Assembly: GCA_037349105.1 (NCBI GenBank)
Contig: JAYJMM010000034.1
Coordinates: forward strand, 248,001 to 312,000
DNA from: Limnomonas spitsbergensis
Taxonomy: Eukaryota; Chlorophyta; Chlorophyceae; Chlamydomonadales
Length of the DNA: 64,000 nt
Direction: 5' to 3'
Shown here piece by piece: positions 54,101-63,926 of this stretch. The notes beneath the pieces are model-generated. The model worked only from the letters and a program-made list of their open reading frames with translations, was not told the DNA's origin and searched no databases. A program made the position numbers and the translations under genes. Every line of letters begins with the position of its first letter. Positions within the stretch are counted from its first letter, which is position 1.

Positions 54101-57100
54101 TTCGCTTTATTGAAACTTGGCAATGAAGGGAAAACTGCTGCCAAGCGGGGAATAGTGCAGCATGGCATGCCATGCTGAGTTGGCGTACGCTCCTGATGTT
54201 CTACATCAGTTGATATGTAAGCTGAAGGATGGCGATGCAGCTTCAGGGAGCTTCTCAGGGAGTAGCTGGTAGTAGCTGCAGGTAGCTGTAGGTAGCTGCG
54301 GGTGGCTGTAATAAGCTGCATCGTATACAACAATCGCTGGATGTAAGGGACCGTAAAGCCTGCCCCCCCGCCCCCTTCAATGCCCGTGGCCATGCAACAG
54401 AGGTGGCCGCACTGTGGCTCCATGTGGTCGCAAGCTGGCATGCAGCTCAGTCGTGGCTCAAGTATGCTAAGAATAAAACTCTGCTGCATGCACCTTGCTT
54501 GCGCAGGCGATGCTGACCGTGCGCGTTGCTGTGGAGACGGGGCCGGATGGCTGCCGCGTGTCTTCTTGGCTGCGTCGGTGAGTGTCTCACACGTGTGATG
54601 TCGAAGACTGACCCACTGGCTTTCTTGGCAGCAGCTTCATGCTTTAGCTCCTCAAATTCTGGTCCCGGTACGGATGTATGTCCTGGTAGTGTTTTTAGAA
54701 ACTGATCCCACTCCCACCTCCTGCGCCCTACTCGGGATGCCAGGGGTAACCTGGAGGAGAGCAAGAAATGCCACGCGCCAGGTCTGGACTTGCCAGTCGA
54801 ATGCCGCTGCATGGGCGAGCCGGAATTAAGCAGCTCGGGCTCTGAGGTGAATGACGAGCAGGCGGAGGCCGCATGGGAGACCCTGCTGGGGCTGCGCATG
54901 GGGAGCGGCCTGGGTCCCGGTACTTACCATGTGCTGGCCGTACCCCCAGCGCCTCGTACCTCATGCTGCTTTAGCCAGGCGGGCGAAGGAAGCTGCCAGA
55001 CAGGTGAAGGAAGCTGCCAGGTGGGCAAAGGAAGCTGTCAGTTGGGCAAAGGAGGCTGCCGGACGGGTGAAGGAAGCTGTCAGACGGGCAAAGGAACCTG
55101 CCAGGCAGGTGAAGGAAGCTGCCAGACGGGCAAAGGAAGCTGCCAGGCGGGCAGGGCTGCCATCTCTTCTGACACCTGCAAGGGGGGACTCCGACTGCTG
55201 ATCGGGGATCGCAGGGGGGCCGTTCTCTGGGTGCCTTGTTTTCCGGAGAGACCGGAGGGACCGGAGGCAGAGAAAACGCGAAGCAACCAGGAGTGTCTGC
55301 TGCGAGCTGTGCTTTTGGCAGCGCCAGCACTGGCCGATGCTTTCCTGTCTGGATACGACCAAGAGCCCGCAGGTGAGATTGCACCTGTCACTCTATCACC
55401 AAGAGCCTGCGGGTGACATCTCCTGTGTCACCCTATGAGAGTGTGACTTAGTCACACTGTCACACTGCCGCACTGGTCACACTATCACAATTTCCCCCCT
55501 CATTGTTCCAAGGATCTTGCTCTGCAGCCTTTTGCCTTGGGCGCTCATGTGGGTTGTGTACTTACTGAGTGTGCTTAGCAGACCACCTGTTGTGCGGTGG
55601 CTAGACAGCCACCAGAAGGGGGGGGCCAGTGGTGGGGAAACCTTGGCATGCCTTCCCTCCTTGGTTATGGGTTTAGGGTTAATCACGGTTTAGTAATCAA
55701 CCCTCAAGCGTAGTCCCTAGATTGTCTCCTGACTACTTGCAGGAAACCTTAAGCAACAAGGCATGCTGTACCAGGACCCTACGGCCACAGGCTGAAAAGA
55801 AGCTGAAATGTAGCTGAATGGCCGCAGGCTGAAATGTAACTATATTGCACTATAGAGTAGCATTTACTGCTAGGCATCGTTGTTGGGCACAATGTTCACT
55901 CCCCTGACCAAGTTGGGACCTCTTGAGACGGGCACCTAGCGTCACAACACCCTGCCTGCCGCCTCACAGGTGCAGGCGTTGCGGATTCGGCGGCCTCGGG
56001 GCAGGGGCAGGAGGAGGAGGCAGCCGTGGGGCAGGAGCAGGGGCAGGACAGGCCAGCCGCAGGGCAGGAGCAGGAGCGAGGGCAAGACCAGGCGGCCATG
56101 AGTCAGGGGCTTGGGCAGGACAGGGCAGCCGTAGGGCAGCAGCAGGGGCAGCGGCGAACGCTGACCCCCCTCCCTTTATCGGCTGCGGGAGAGGCCCTGC
56201 TGTCCTTCAGCCTCTGTAACGCGGCGCCGGACGAGGGGTACCGCACATGGGGCGAATTCGACGCCTTTGCTCGGCGGTACCTCCAGCCTGTGATCGAGGC
56301 GCTGTCGCCGGTGATGCGCTTGTCGGCGGAGAGTCAGGTGCAGTTCACTAATGGTATCTGTTTGAAGGGGCTTCAGCTACATTCCAGCCCTACACTTCAG
56401 CTACGTTTCAGCCACACACTTCCGGCAGCCGGAGGTTCCTGAAGCAGTATGCCCGCCTGGCTGCCTGGGCCTCCGGCTGCAGGCCAGTCAAGGTTCGTGT
56501 CCGATCGAGCCAGTGGTGGCCACCCATGGGTCTGGTGCATGCTAGGGTTTAGGGCTTAGGTCTGTTCCTTTTTAGCTGTGGTCTCGGGCCTTGTACTCTA
56601 GCTGTGATTAGAGATCTAACCATGTTGGGAGGAGGGCGTCCCCTTAGCACTTCCCACCCCCCTCAATCCTTGCACTGTGCACGCTCCCTAAGCCCTTAAC
56701 CCCTTACCCTCGACCCTGAACCCTTGACCCTTTCATCGTGCACGCTCGCTGCAGGTGCTGCTGTATTCGCAGAGCAAGCTCAAGGGCGTATGGAGCAACG
56801 AGCACGCCGCCTTCGTCATCAAGCACAGCCAGCTACCCATGTTTGTGGACAGCCAGTGGAGCTTGAACTCCGGCGGCGCCGAGGCATCTAGCACCCCCGG
56901 TGGGCCCCGGCCCCCTCCGGAGGAGGGGCTGCGTGCCGGCTGGATCGGCGATGAAGCTTCTGCTGCTGCCGCCGCCGCTGCCGCCACCGCCGCCGCCGCC
57001 GCCGCTGCGATCCCTTCGTCAGGCATCCCCAAGCACGTGCTGCACTTTGTGGCCTACGTGCCTCCTAGGGAGCAGCAGCCGCTGCGCATCCTGCTGCCCG

Positions 57101-59045
57101 CACCGCGCCGCGGCGAGCTGTCGCCGACCAACAGTTTCACCTTACCCTCCTGGGGCGGCGTCCACATCGTCAACTCAGCAGCCGGGGAGGCGCGGCCCGC
57201 GGGCCGCGCTGCCCGTCCGTTTTCGCTGCTGCCGCGGGAGGAGACCCGCCTGGCCCGCGCTTTGGTCTCCGGGCTGCGGGCGCTGCTGGGCGTGGGCCTG
57301 CGCGAGGCGCTGCTGCTCAAGTACGGCTTCGAGGAGGACCGCATGCCGTCGGCGGCCACTGGCGGATCGCAAGCGGGGTGGCGCGGAGCTAGCACCGGCG
57401 CCGGGCTGGCGGTGCGCGTGCGTGCGGCGGCTGTGGGGGGCTTCGCAGACTGGGAGGTGGATGCGCTGATGAGGCGGCGGGCCGCACACAATGTGTTGGC
57501 GACTGCGCAGGTGCTGGACAGCCTGTCACGGCTGGTGGAGCAGCTGCCCAGCCTGGAGATGCCTGACCTTATCGGTGACCAGGTGTGTGGCTGAAGTGTG
57601 GCTGAAGTGTGGCTGTATCACCCTGAAAAAGCTGACTGGCGGGGCAGCTGCCTACCTTGGAAATGCTGGAGCTTGTCAGCTGGAGCTCAATAAATATAAA
57701 TACTCTCAAAGTATTTTAAAATATATCATCAGCTGGAGCTCATCAGCTTACGGCGTGGCACTGTTTGTCCGAGTGTGCACTAGGAAATGTTTGGCAGGCT
57801 GCAGGGCAGCCACCACTGCGCTGACAGGGACCAAACATGGAGTAAACCCTTAACCCTAAACCCTACGGTACTTCTACATATGCTCGCTGCATCAAGCCCT
57901 CTTTCTGTCACGTTGGCCACGTGGTAGCTGGAATGTAGCTGAAGCACCCCGAAATAGGTAGTGCCAGGTATGCAACCGCGTTGCTTATGCGTGGAGGGGG
58001 GAGACTAAGACATGGAATTCTTTAGCAGTCAAGTTCGTAGTAAATAATCTATCTAGGCATTTATCTAAGAATTTATCTAGGCATTTATCTAAGAATTTAT
58101 CTAGGCATTTATCTAAGAATTTATCTAGGCATTTATCTAAGAATTTATCTAGGCATTTATCTAAGAATTTATCTAGGCATTTATCTAAGAATTTATCTAG
58201 GCATTTATCTAAGAATTTATCTAGGCATTTATCTAGCGCGTAGCAGATCACCTGGGAGGGGCGGGCGGCCACCACTGGGCCGATCTGGACCTGGGCATGA
58301 CCCGGCTCCGTTTGGTTGCCACAGCGACGGGGCATGCTGCACTAGGCCCCCTGTGGTTGCAATCCGTGATGCAGCTGAAGTGTTACTGAAGCGCACTGAT
58401 ATATACTCTCTTATCCCTTTGATTTTAAGGCACCATCTACTCATTCACTAGCAGATTTCCTCACCGTCTGGATATAACTCTAAACCCTAAACTTTTAACC
58501 CTAAACCCTGGCATGTGCTTATCTACTACTACAGATGTTTTATTCCTGCAAGGAAACGGGGCATTAAATGGCTGGGATTCAGGGTTGGGAGGAGGCAGGT
58601 ACCCCTTAATACTGAACGATGATAGGGCCTTGACTTACTTTCGACCACGTATAGGCGTGACGTATAGGGCCGTAACCTGCATTCGATTGTTGTGCTTGTT
58701 TCCCATCCAGCCTGCTGGTGGTGGACTCGCAAGATTGTGACGTTACACTTCGTCGCCTCGCAGGTGAACGAGGCTTTGGCATTCTTGAGTGCCGCCATCA
58801 CGGCAGGCCGCGACGGGGACTACGTCGCTGCTTGCGCTGCGTCTCAGGCCGCGCGGACATGTGCGGAAGCTGCGTTCTGCAACCCCGCTGTCCTGGCGCA
58901 GCTCAGCTACCCGCCGTCGCATCTGATCGGGGTGTACGTGCCGCTGTTCCTGCCAGTGGCCATGGCTGTGCTGCAGGCTGTGTTCATTGTATTTAAACGG
59001 CGGCGTGGGACACAGAAATTATGCTCTACCCTAATTGATTCTTAG
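51133..59045 (+). CDS. PIGS: GPI transamidase subunit PIG-S (GPI17), 8 exons, 809 residues
   Basis: PIG-S is an ER-membrane subunit of GPI transamidase, which attaches GPI anchors to proteins. Exons: 51133-51193, 52923-53054, 53952-54010, 54507-54577, 54744-55372, 55970-56337, 56755-57582, 58764-59045; phases agree and total exactly 810 codons. Visible: N-terminal membrane helix (~9-22), GVPVWWHMTKIQRPALPHSQ (human [20 protein letters not shown]), luminal domain with LLYSQSKLKGVW, HVLHFVAYVPP, SFTLPSWGGVHIVNSA and ADWEVDALMRRRAAHNVLAT, and a C-terminal helix in LIGVYVPLFLPVAMAVLQAV (human [20 protein letters not shown]). Human PIG-S is ~555 residues; the excess is a 21-bp coding repeat, a Gly-Gln repeat and Ala tracts. 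The first exon is too short for ORF detection and was chosen from the helix, phase and donor. Confidence 0.92.
51526..52922 (+). repeat. ~99-bp array of acceptor plus exon start (PIG-S exon 52923), ~14 decoys
   Basis: Copies with acceptor AG at about 51525, 51629, 51729, 51826, 51928, 52025, 52126, 52225, 52324, 52426, 52525, 52622, 52724 and 52822. Two types mostly alternate: TGTATGCAG|GGGTACCTGT and CTCTTGCAG|ACATGCCCGT, each followed by ATGGTGGCACATGACCAAGA, as in the real exon, then CAAAGGTGGTCTGGTGCACA. The first type reads into a stop (AAGATGTAG), so decoy exons would be truncating. Confidence 0.96.
52923..53054 (+). CDS. PIGS: PIG-S exon 2
   Basis: VPVWWHMTKIQRPALPHSQM then MAMEFRMPTAVVLHVNQE, matching human [20 protein letters not shown] and LQLRLMVPVTVVFTRE. 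Phase 1 in and out. Confidence 0.93.
53075..53265 (+). repeat. ~27-30-bp array rich in GGTACCGGTATGATAGC
   Basis: About seven units beginning ~20 bases after the donor at 53055. Palindromic GGTACC and ACCGGT motifs recur. Confidence 0.93.
53300..53885 (+). repeat. Cluster of the dispersed intronic repeat
   Basis: GGTGGCCGCCACTGGACTGA ... CCTTGACCGGTCTACAGCTG ... GGGGCTTGCTGCAACAGCC ... GGCCACAGGCC, repeated in part at 53410 and again at 53620-53880 ending TAGGCCGCAATGTAGCTGGG. This is the best place to derive the family consensus (~150-180 bp). Confidence 0.75.
53952..54010 (+). CDS. PIGS: PIG-S exon 3
   Basis: EVARVLYEALIQNADPSVA, 19 codons after completing Asp. Phase 1 in (attgcag|), phase 0 out (GTTGCG|gtgagg). 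Confidence 0.8.
54507..54577 (+). CDS. PIGS: PIG-S exon 4
   Basis: AMLTVRVAVETGPDGCRVSS then WLR. Phase 0 in (ttgcgcag|), phase 2 out (CGTCG|gtgagt). Confidence 0.78.
54744..55372 (+). CDS. PIGS: PIG-S exon 5, with a 21-bp coding minisatellite
   Basis: Encodes GLDLPVECRCMGEPELSSSG, GPGTYHVLAVPPAP (human EGSLTVYVISEHS position), nine GxGxCQ-type heptapeptides (54976-55158), then LLIGDRRGAVLWVPCFPERP (human SYIGPKRTAVVRG). The repeat period is a multiple of 3 and stays open. Repeat units contain CAG|GTGAAGG donor-like sites, so part of it might be spliced out. Phase 2 in, phase 1 out (CGCAG|gtgaga). Confidence 0.75.
55970..56337 (+). CDS. PIGS: PIG-S exon 6
   Basis: A Gly-Gln-rich stretch (GQEQGQDRPAAGQEQERGQD) of about 60 residues precedes ALLSFSLCNAAPDEG and FARRYLQPVIEALSPVMRLS (human ITFSLLNPDPKS, VRRYVQPFLNALGAAGNFS). 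Phase 1 in, phase 0 out (AGTCAG|gtgcag). Confidence 0.88.
56755..57582 (+). CDS. PIGS: PIG-S exon 7, main luminal domain
   Basis: 276 codons: VLLYSQSKLKGVWSNEHAAF, Ala tract, VLHFVAYVPPREQQPLRILL, FTLPSWGGVHIVNSAAGEAR, LARALVSGLRALLGVGL and WEVDALMRRRAAHNVLATAQ. They match human ILYYAMLGVNPRF, VLNFLLYVPELAHSPLYI, HSPRWGGIMVYNVD and WELDRLLWARSVENLATA. Phase 0 both ends. Confidence 0.95.
57583..58763 (+). repeat. Last PIG-S intron: dispersed repeats and a 24-bp array
   Basis: GTGTGGCTGAAGTGTGGCTG repeats follow the donor. Dispersed-family copies lie at 57620-57840 and 58240-58390. Between them 58050-58232 holds about eight copies of AATTTATCTAGGCATTTATC+TAAG (24 bp), an AT-rich and frame-preserving unit read as KCLDKFLD on the minus strand. 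Confidence 0.88.
58764..59045 (+). CDS. PIGS: PIG-S terminal exon
   Basis: VNEALAFLSAAITAGRDGDY, ASQAARTCAEAAFCNPAVLA and VYVPLFLPVAMAVLQAVFIV followed by KRRR and a short tail. Human: [55 protein letters not shown]. The lysine/arginine-rich end is cytosolic. Confidence 0.95.
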   Translation: MNEALAFLSAAITAGRDGDYVAACAASQAARTCAEAAFCNPAVLAQLSYPPSHLIGVYVPLFLPVAMAVLQAVFIVFKRRRGTQKLCSTLIDS

Positions 59046-61130
59046 AGACTTAGACCACATGCTATTTTCTCTGATTTTTCTGAAATCTAGGAGGGGGGAC
59101 AAGGAACTTTAAATGACCCCACACCAATCCCACACCCTTACGTTTCCCAACCTCAGCCATTTAAGAGAGGTATGCCTATGGAGTTATGCCTATGGAGTTA
59201 TGCCTATGGAGTTATGCCTATGGACCTTAGGGCAGGTAACTCAATATATTAATACAATGCCATCACAGCTTGGGAGGATGCTGGATCCCCCCTGTGTGTT
59301 TGGTATGTGTTGGTTGACGGATACGTCAACTTCGACTGTGCAGACTTGAGGGGCGTTGGAAGGCCTTTGTCAAGCCTCATGTAGTGACTTCAACTCATGA
59401 GACCTCCATCAACGCATGAGGCCTCCTTAGGGATGAACTGTCAGTACAAAGAGAGGCATGTGAGGAATAATTAAATCCTCCGTGTTTGGACCATGTCATG
59501 GTGTTTCAGTCACCTTTGGGCCACATATAATACCAGATTTGAAAAACCCTCATCAGTGTCTAATCTCTATACGTTTCCATGATCTGATCTCCTGGCTTTG
59601 TGCCTGCCCCCCTATTCTGAAACCTGAAATTATGATAATGACAGTCCAGGGGTCCTCTCGTCAGACAGAGAGGAGAGGTAGTATGTTAATATGCCCATGT
59701 ATCGGAAGTGTGAAATACGCACGTTCTCCACTCGGCGGGTCAGTGCCAGACGCCGGCAAACATGGCAGTTTACGAATTACTTCGACAACACGTCACACAT
59801 TGTGGTACATGCTGCATACTTGGGAACAGGGATGTCGCGTGGGGCACCCTGAAGGACTTCATCAGCCCTTGGCCAGGTTTCTTGTCAGGCAGTGGTCGGA
59901 TTTCGCGGGCCGTGCGACAGCGTTTTTCTTACCTTTTCTTTCAGAAATTGTTGCCGCCAAGCTCTAAGCTGAAGCTAGTTCTTAGCCTGTCAAAGTGGCA
60001 TGTAACACAGGTCGGTCGGACGGGTGTCCCCTGTGAGTCTGTGTCCCGTCGGTCCGGTCGACCGGTCGGTCACGGAACCGACGGGCGCACGCCGGGAAAC
60101 GGTATGCTTACCTCACTCAACGGATTCGACAGGTCGGGTCAGTGCAGGGATGGATGATGATCAAGCTTGCCTTGGAAGCAAATTTACCCCGAGGAGCTAA
60201 TCTGGCTGGCTTGACAAATGGACCACCCAGTGGCGCTTACTTCCGCGAGTTGGTCAGCAGCTCCGTATCGCAGCCGCGTGCTGTTGGCTGTAGCCGTCGT
60301 CATTACCCTCCTGTCCTGGGCTGATTGGGCGCCCTACTGCTCAGCACGCGTCCTTCAGAGGAGGGGGGGAAACTTGAGCTCGCTGAGATCTCGAGAGTGA
60401 GTTCAACAATCAACGTGTTATTGAACCTGTCATCTGGTGTGATGCGTGGAACCTGTCACCTGAATGAAGTGAACTACTAAGGAGTTGCCTTCAGACGTCG
60501 CCTGAATTGAAAGTTTGAACCTGTCATCTTACACGGACCCTCGAACCTGTCAGTGTGTCACCTGAAGTCAGCAGGTGGCCGCCTTCAGATGTCATCTTGC
60601 ATGAAACATGGAACACGCAAGACACGCCTCAGTCTGAACTACTGTCATGTCATCACGTTACAAACATTGAACATATGAACATGCCTCTCAAGCAATCAAG
60701 TGAAGAGACACTGCCTCCGGGTATCTTGGGGTCGCCACTACAATGCCAGGTTGATTGGTGTGGTTACCTTCAAAGGTCAAACCTCCCGTGCTGGCAGCAT
60801 AGACACAACCACTTGAAACTGCACTGAACATCCGACCAGTGAATACCGCACTGAATACACAAGTGGCGGTACTGAATACAGCTAGCTGCAGACTTCAGAG
60901 CCGATATAACGGCATATTGGCGCTTAAGCAAATCTCAAACGCTATCTCAGCATCAGTACTTATTTCAGCTGGCACCAGACCACTGTAAGCAAGGCCATCA
61001 GCTGGAACCACAGGGCCGCTGGAAGGAATTACTCCTCATTTACCAGTTAAACATAATCTTAGGGGGGGGGCAGGGGTCAATTCCAATCAGCTCAACAATG
61101 CGCTTCCAAGGGTGTCGACCAAAATTATTG
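59046..61130. other. Intergenic, no gene recognised
   Basis: Small repeats only: ATGGAGTTATGCCT x4 at 59166-59222, GGTCGGTCGGAC-like text at 60010-60070, and loosely repeated GAACCTGTCA(C/T)CTGAA at 60405-60560. ORFs here (for example around 60218 with VLLAVAVVITLLSW) show no recognisable family. Confidence 0.6.
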
Positions 61131-61132
61131 GC

Positions 61133-61573
61133 TCACGATACCAAATGGTCATGCACCTTGCACACCGTTAGCGCATCCCCAGCTGCGGATGGCCCCTGAA
61201 CTGGCTGAAGTTCCTCCATCTGCCGGGGGGTGTCATCACAGAGTGGCCAGGGCGTGGCCTCATCACCTGGGTACGGAAACTCAACTGGCATGCTCAAGCT
61301 GTAGCGCGAAGCTGTTGGCAGCTGACCGGGGACCTCCACCAACTGGGTATGCGGGCAGCTGAAGATGATGTCCAAGTTGGACACCTCGCACGACGCAATG
61401 ATATCAGGAGTAGGGGAGGCCAACTTTGCAAAGTGAATGGCCCATCCGGCCTTGTGGGCGGGCTTTTTGGGCAGGAGCAGGAGCGAGAGCTGCTGGATTA
61501 GCTTGAGTACCGGTAGGAAATAATATTGATTTAAGTGTGCACAGTACCTTTTATATGACTTCTCCTTGGCCAA
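61133..61573 (-). CDS. Unrecognised ORF, 146 residues
   Basis: Open minus frame: a Leu/Lys-rich start (KLIQQLSLLLLPKKPAHKAG), then ASPTPDIIASCEVSNLDIIF and SMPVEFPYPGDEATPWPLCD. Composition looks protein-like and the ORF is free of repeats, but I recognise no family. It could be a transposon remnant or part of a spliced gene. Confidence 0.35.
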   Translation of the reverse strand: MAKEKSYKRYCAHLNQYYFLPVLKLIQQLSLLLLPKKPAHKAGWAIHFAKLASPTPDIIASCEVSNLDIIFSCPHTQLVEVPGQLPTASRYSLSMPVEFPYPGDEATPWPLCDDTPRQMEELQPVQGPSAAGDALTVCKVHDHLVS

Positions 61574-61599
61574 CTTCGTTCTTTATTTTGCATCCTTTA

Positions 61600-63570
61600 C
61601 CTGTTGGTGATTCCTTACAGCCACTGGGTTGTCTGTGGATTTCAAGACCTTTTAACAATGCTCAAAGATTGTCATTGCTCAATTCATAGCAACTGCCGAG
61701 GCTAACAGCACGTTTCTGATTGGCCCCAGGAAGTTTCTAGGGTTCTTCCGGGGTGAAACACTGGACCCCGGAAAATCTCCGGGCCCTTTCGACCACCTTG
61801 ATTCGTACAGTTCCCCACCAGTTTTTCCGGGGACCTCCCCCCCTCCCCGGCAATTTTATAGGACCCGGAGTGTTTTTAGGCCTTCGAAAGGCTTTATTTA
61901 AAATAATAGCAGGCGCATTTTTCTTCTTATGGACTTATCAGGCGTTAGTCGTGGGGGCGGCCCTGCAGAAAGGCCGCGGGCCGCTTCAGCCTTGGTCACT
62001 CCGCGAGCGAGTCATCCTTATCATCAGCATGATCATCAGCAGCATCAGCAGCAGCAACAGCAGGTGTGGCATGGGAGCATATAGGCATACATTCGGCGAT
62101 ACCGCAGTGGCGCAGAAAATCCTGAACCACACGAGATTACGAGGCCTCACGTTCCGATGTCTGGCTCGGGGGTGCATTGCACCCACAACTTTCCCGAAGA
62201 CCAAAAGACCATGTACTACGTTTTTCTTCGGGGTCCAATCGGAAACGTGCTGTAAATGTCTATTTTGTGATTACCTCCCACATATCCCTCACACCCTTAG
62301 ACCAAAATGTAATTTAACTTTTTAAGACCAGATTCGGGATGCTCTCGTCAAGCTCTACAACTTGAGGTGACGGTGTGTTTCCTGTTATTATTCCAGTTAT
62401 TACTTGCCCTCTCCCCCCTTTGCATATCTAGACGGAATTGGCGGGAAATTCGAAAATCGAAATGCCAGTCGGCTAGCTCGCATATCAGCATCTTGCTTGG
62501 CAACTTGGCTAAGCGATATATCTCAGAAATATCCACGCACAGGTTTATCATGGGTCGTTGGTTGCGTGCAGGTGCGGGCTCCAAAGCCTCGAAGATTTAA
62601 AATGCCGAATAATGGGCGGGTACGGACGGCGCGGGTTGGGTTGATTCAGGCCGCGTGCATCCTATAATCTTAATTCTGAGTAATACCTGGCCCACCCCAT
62701 CGTCTCAGTGGTGTGCGCCCTGTCGTCATCACTTCGCATTGGCTCACAGGGCCGCGGGCCTGAGGACTACATTAGATGATGTGATGGCATGCATCGACCA
62801 CCCTTCATAACGACTGGCTAATATATACGTATAGTTTCGCTAGGGTGAGCTATAGGGTGAGCTTCGTTGCAAGTTCAATTACTTCGGCCCTTCATGACTT
62901 CCCTTCATTTCACGATTATTCATGTTCACGACAACGGGATTACACTCGACCCCTAATGCATAGACACTTACTTACCGATACCCGAGATAGACTGTGTCAT
63001 CATCATCGTCGTCAACTTCGCTTGTCCTGTCGGCTTTACTAGACACTGTGTACCCTGCTCCTCCTAAATTTCGAAACTCTGCCCTTAATTTCAATCGCTA
63101 AGCAAGAACAAAAGGGCGAGGTGAAGCGCTATGGGCAATGCCTCCTCAAGCATGCAGCGTCGCCTCTTACAACCCGCAGAAGCGCTTGACTTGCATTGGG
63201 CAGAATACGCTTCCGGAGAGTGGCGTTCTGAGCGAACTCGAGACCTGGATGAGATAGGGGGTGAGCCAGGCAAGGCTCAGGGGGGCTGACTCCTACTGTT
63301 GCATGGGTGGTTTCGTCAAGAATGCGTGCATGCACTCAGGCAGACAGCCATGCATGCATGCAGGCTGCAAACATCGCATCAGGCATGCACTCACCCCATC
63401 CCAGCCATGCTGCCTCTGAACATCGCGACCCTTACCCTATTACTACTTGCTGACGTCAGGTCAAGACAGGCCAGCGGTGGCCTCAGGGGAATCCTTTACC
63501 GCCCGGACCCATTACCTGGAGGCAAGTGTTACCATTATTGTTCGACGGTTGGCATCGCAACCAGTGTTTT
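61600..63570. other. Intergenic, no gene recognised
   Basis: AT-richer unique sequence. Notable only for an ATCATCAGCAGCATCAGCAG tract near 62028-62062. ORFs are short and unlike known families. Confidence 0.5.
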
Positions 63571-63574
63571 GAGG

Positions 63575-63745
63575 GGCAGTTGGGCGGCCGCCACTGAGCC
63601 GATGGGGATTAAACCTGCCAAACCTTGACCGGCCTACGGTCAATGGCCCAAGCAGTTCTCCGGGCTTGACTGCAGGCCCCCCTGTCCATAGCCTGTACGG
63701 CTATGTAGCTGACGTGTAGCTGACGCTTTGAAGCATCCTTGGGGG
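63575..63745 (+). repeat. Copy of the dispersed intronic repeat
   Basis: GGGCGGCCGCCACTGAGCCG ... AACCTTGACCGGCCTACGGT ... GCCCAAGCAGTTCTCCGGGC ... TAGCTGACGTGTAGCTGACG. Same order of blocks as at 53300-53885. Confidence 0.75.
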
Positions 63746-63813
63746 GGGAACATCGTGCTGTCTGCTTGCTTTTCCCTCCAAACATAACTGTTTGCATCCC
63801 CGCCTGAGTGCAG

Positions 63814-63926
63814 ATCCAGCTCCAAGAGAACAAGAGAAAGATCGAGGCCATTGTAACACGGCCACAACCCGCCAGTGCCAAGAAACCCGGTACGCTCGTC
63901 AAGTACCTGACATACTCAGACAGGAG
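63814..63926 (+). CDS. Candidate internal exon of an unidentified gene
   Basis: GAGTGCAG|ATCCAG opens IQLQENKRKIEAIVTRPQPA then SAKKPGTLVKYLTYSDRR, ending AGGAG|gtacgt, a strong donor (37 codons plus 2 nt). Lysine/glutamine-rich composition and good splice sites suggest a real exon; the family is not recognised and the gene would continue to the right. Confidence 0.5.

Noticed and set aside
60218..60400. Small membrane protein (VLLAVAVVITLLSW)
   Set aside because: 60-codon ORF without conserved neighbours, splice context or family; a hydrophobic stretch alone is too weak.
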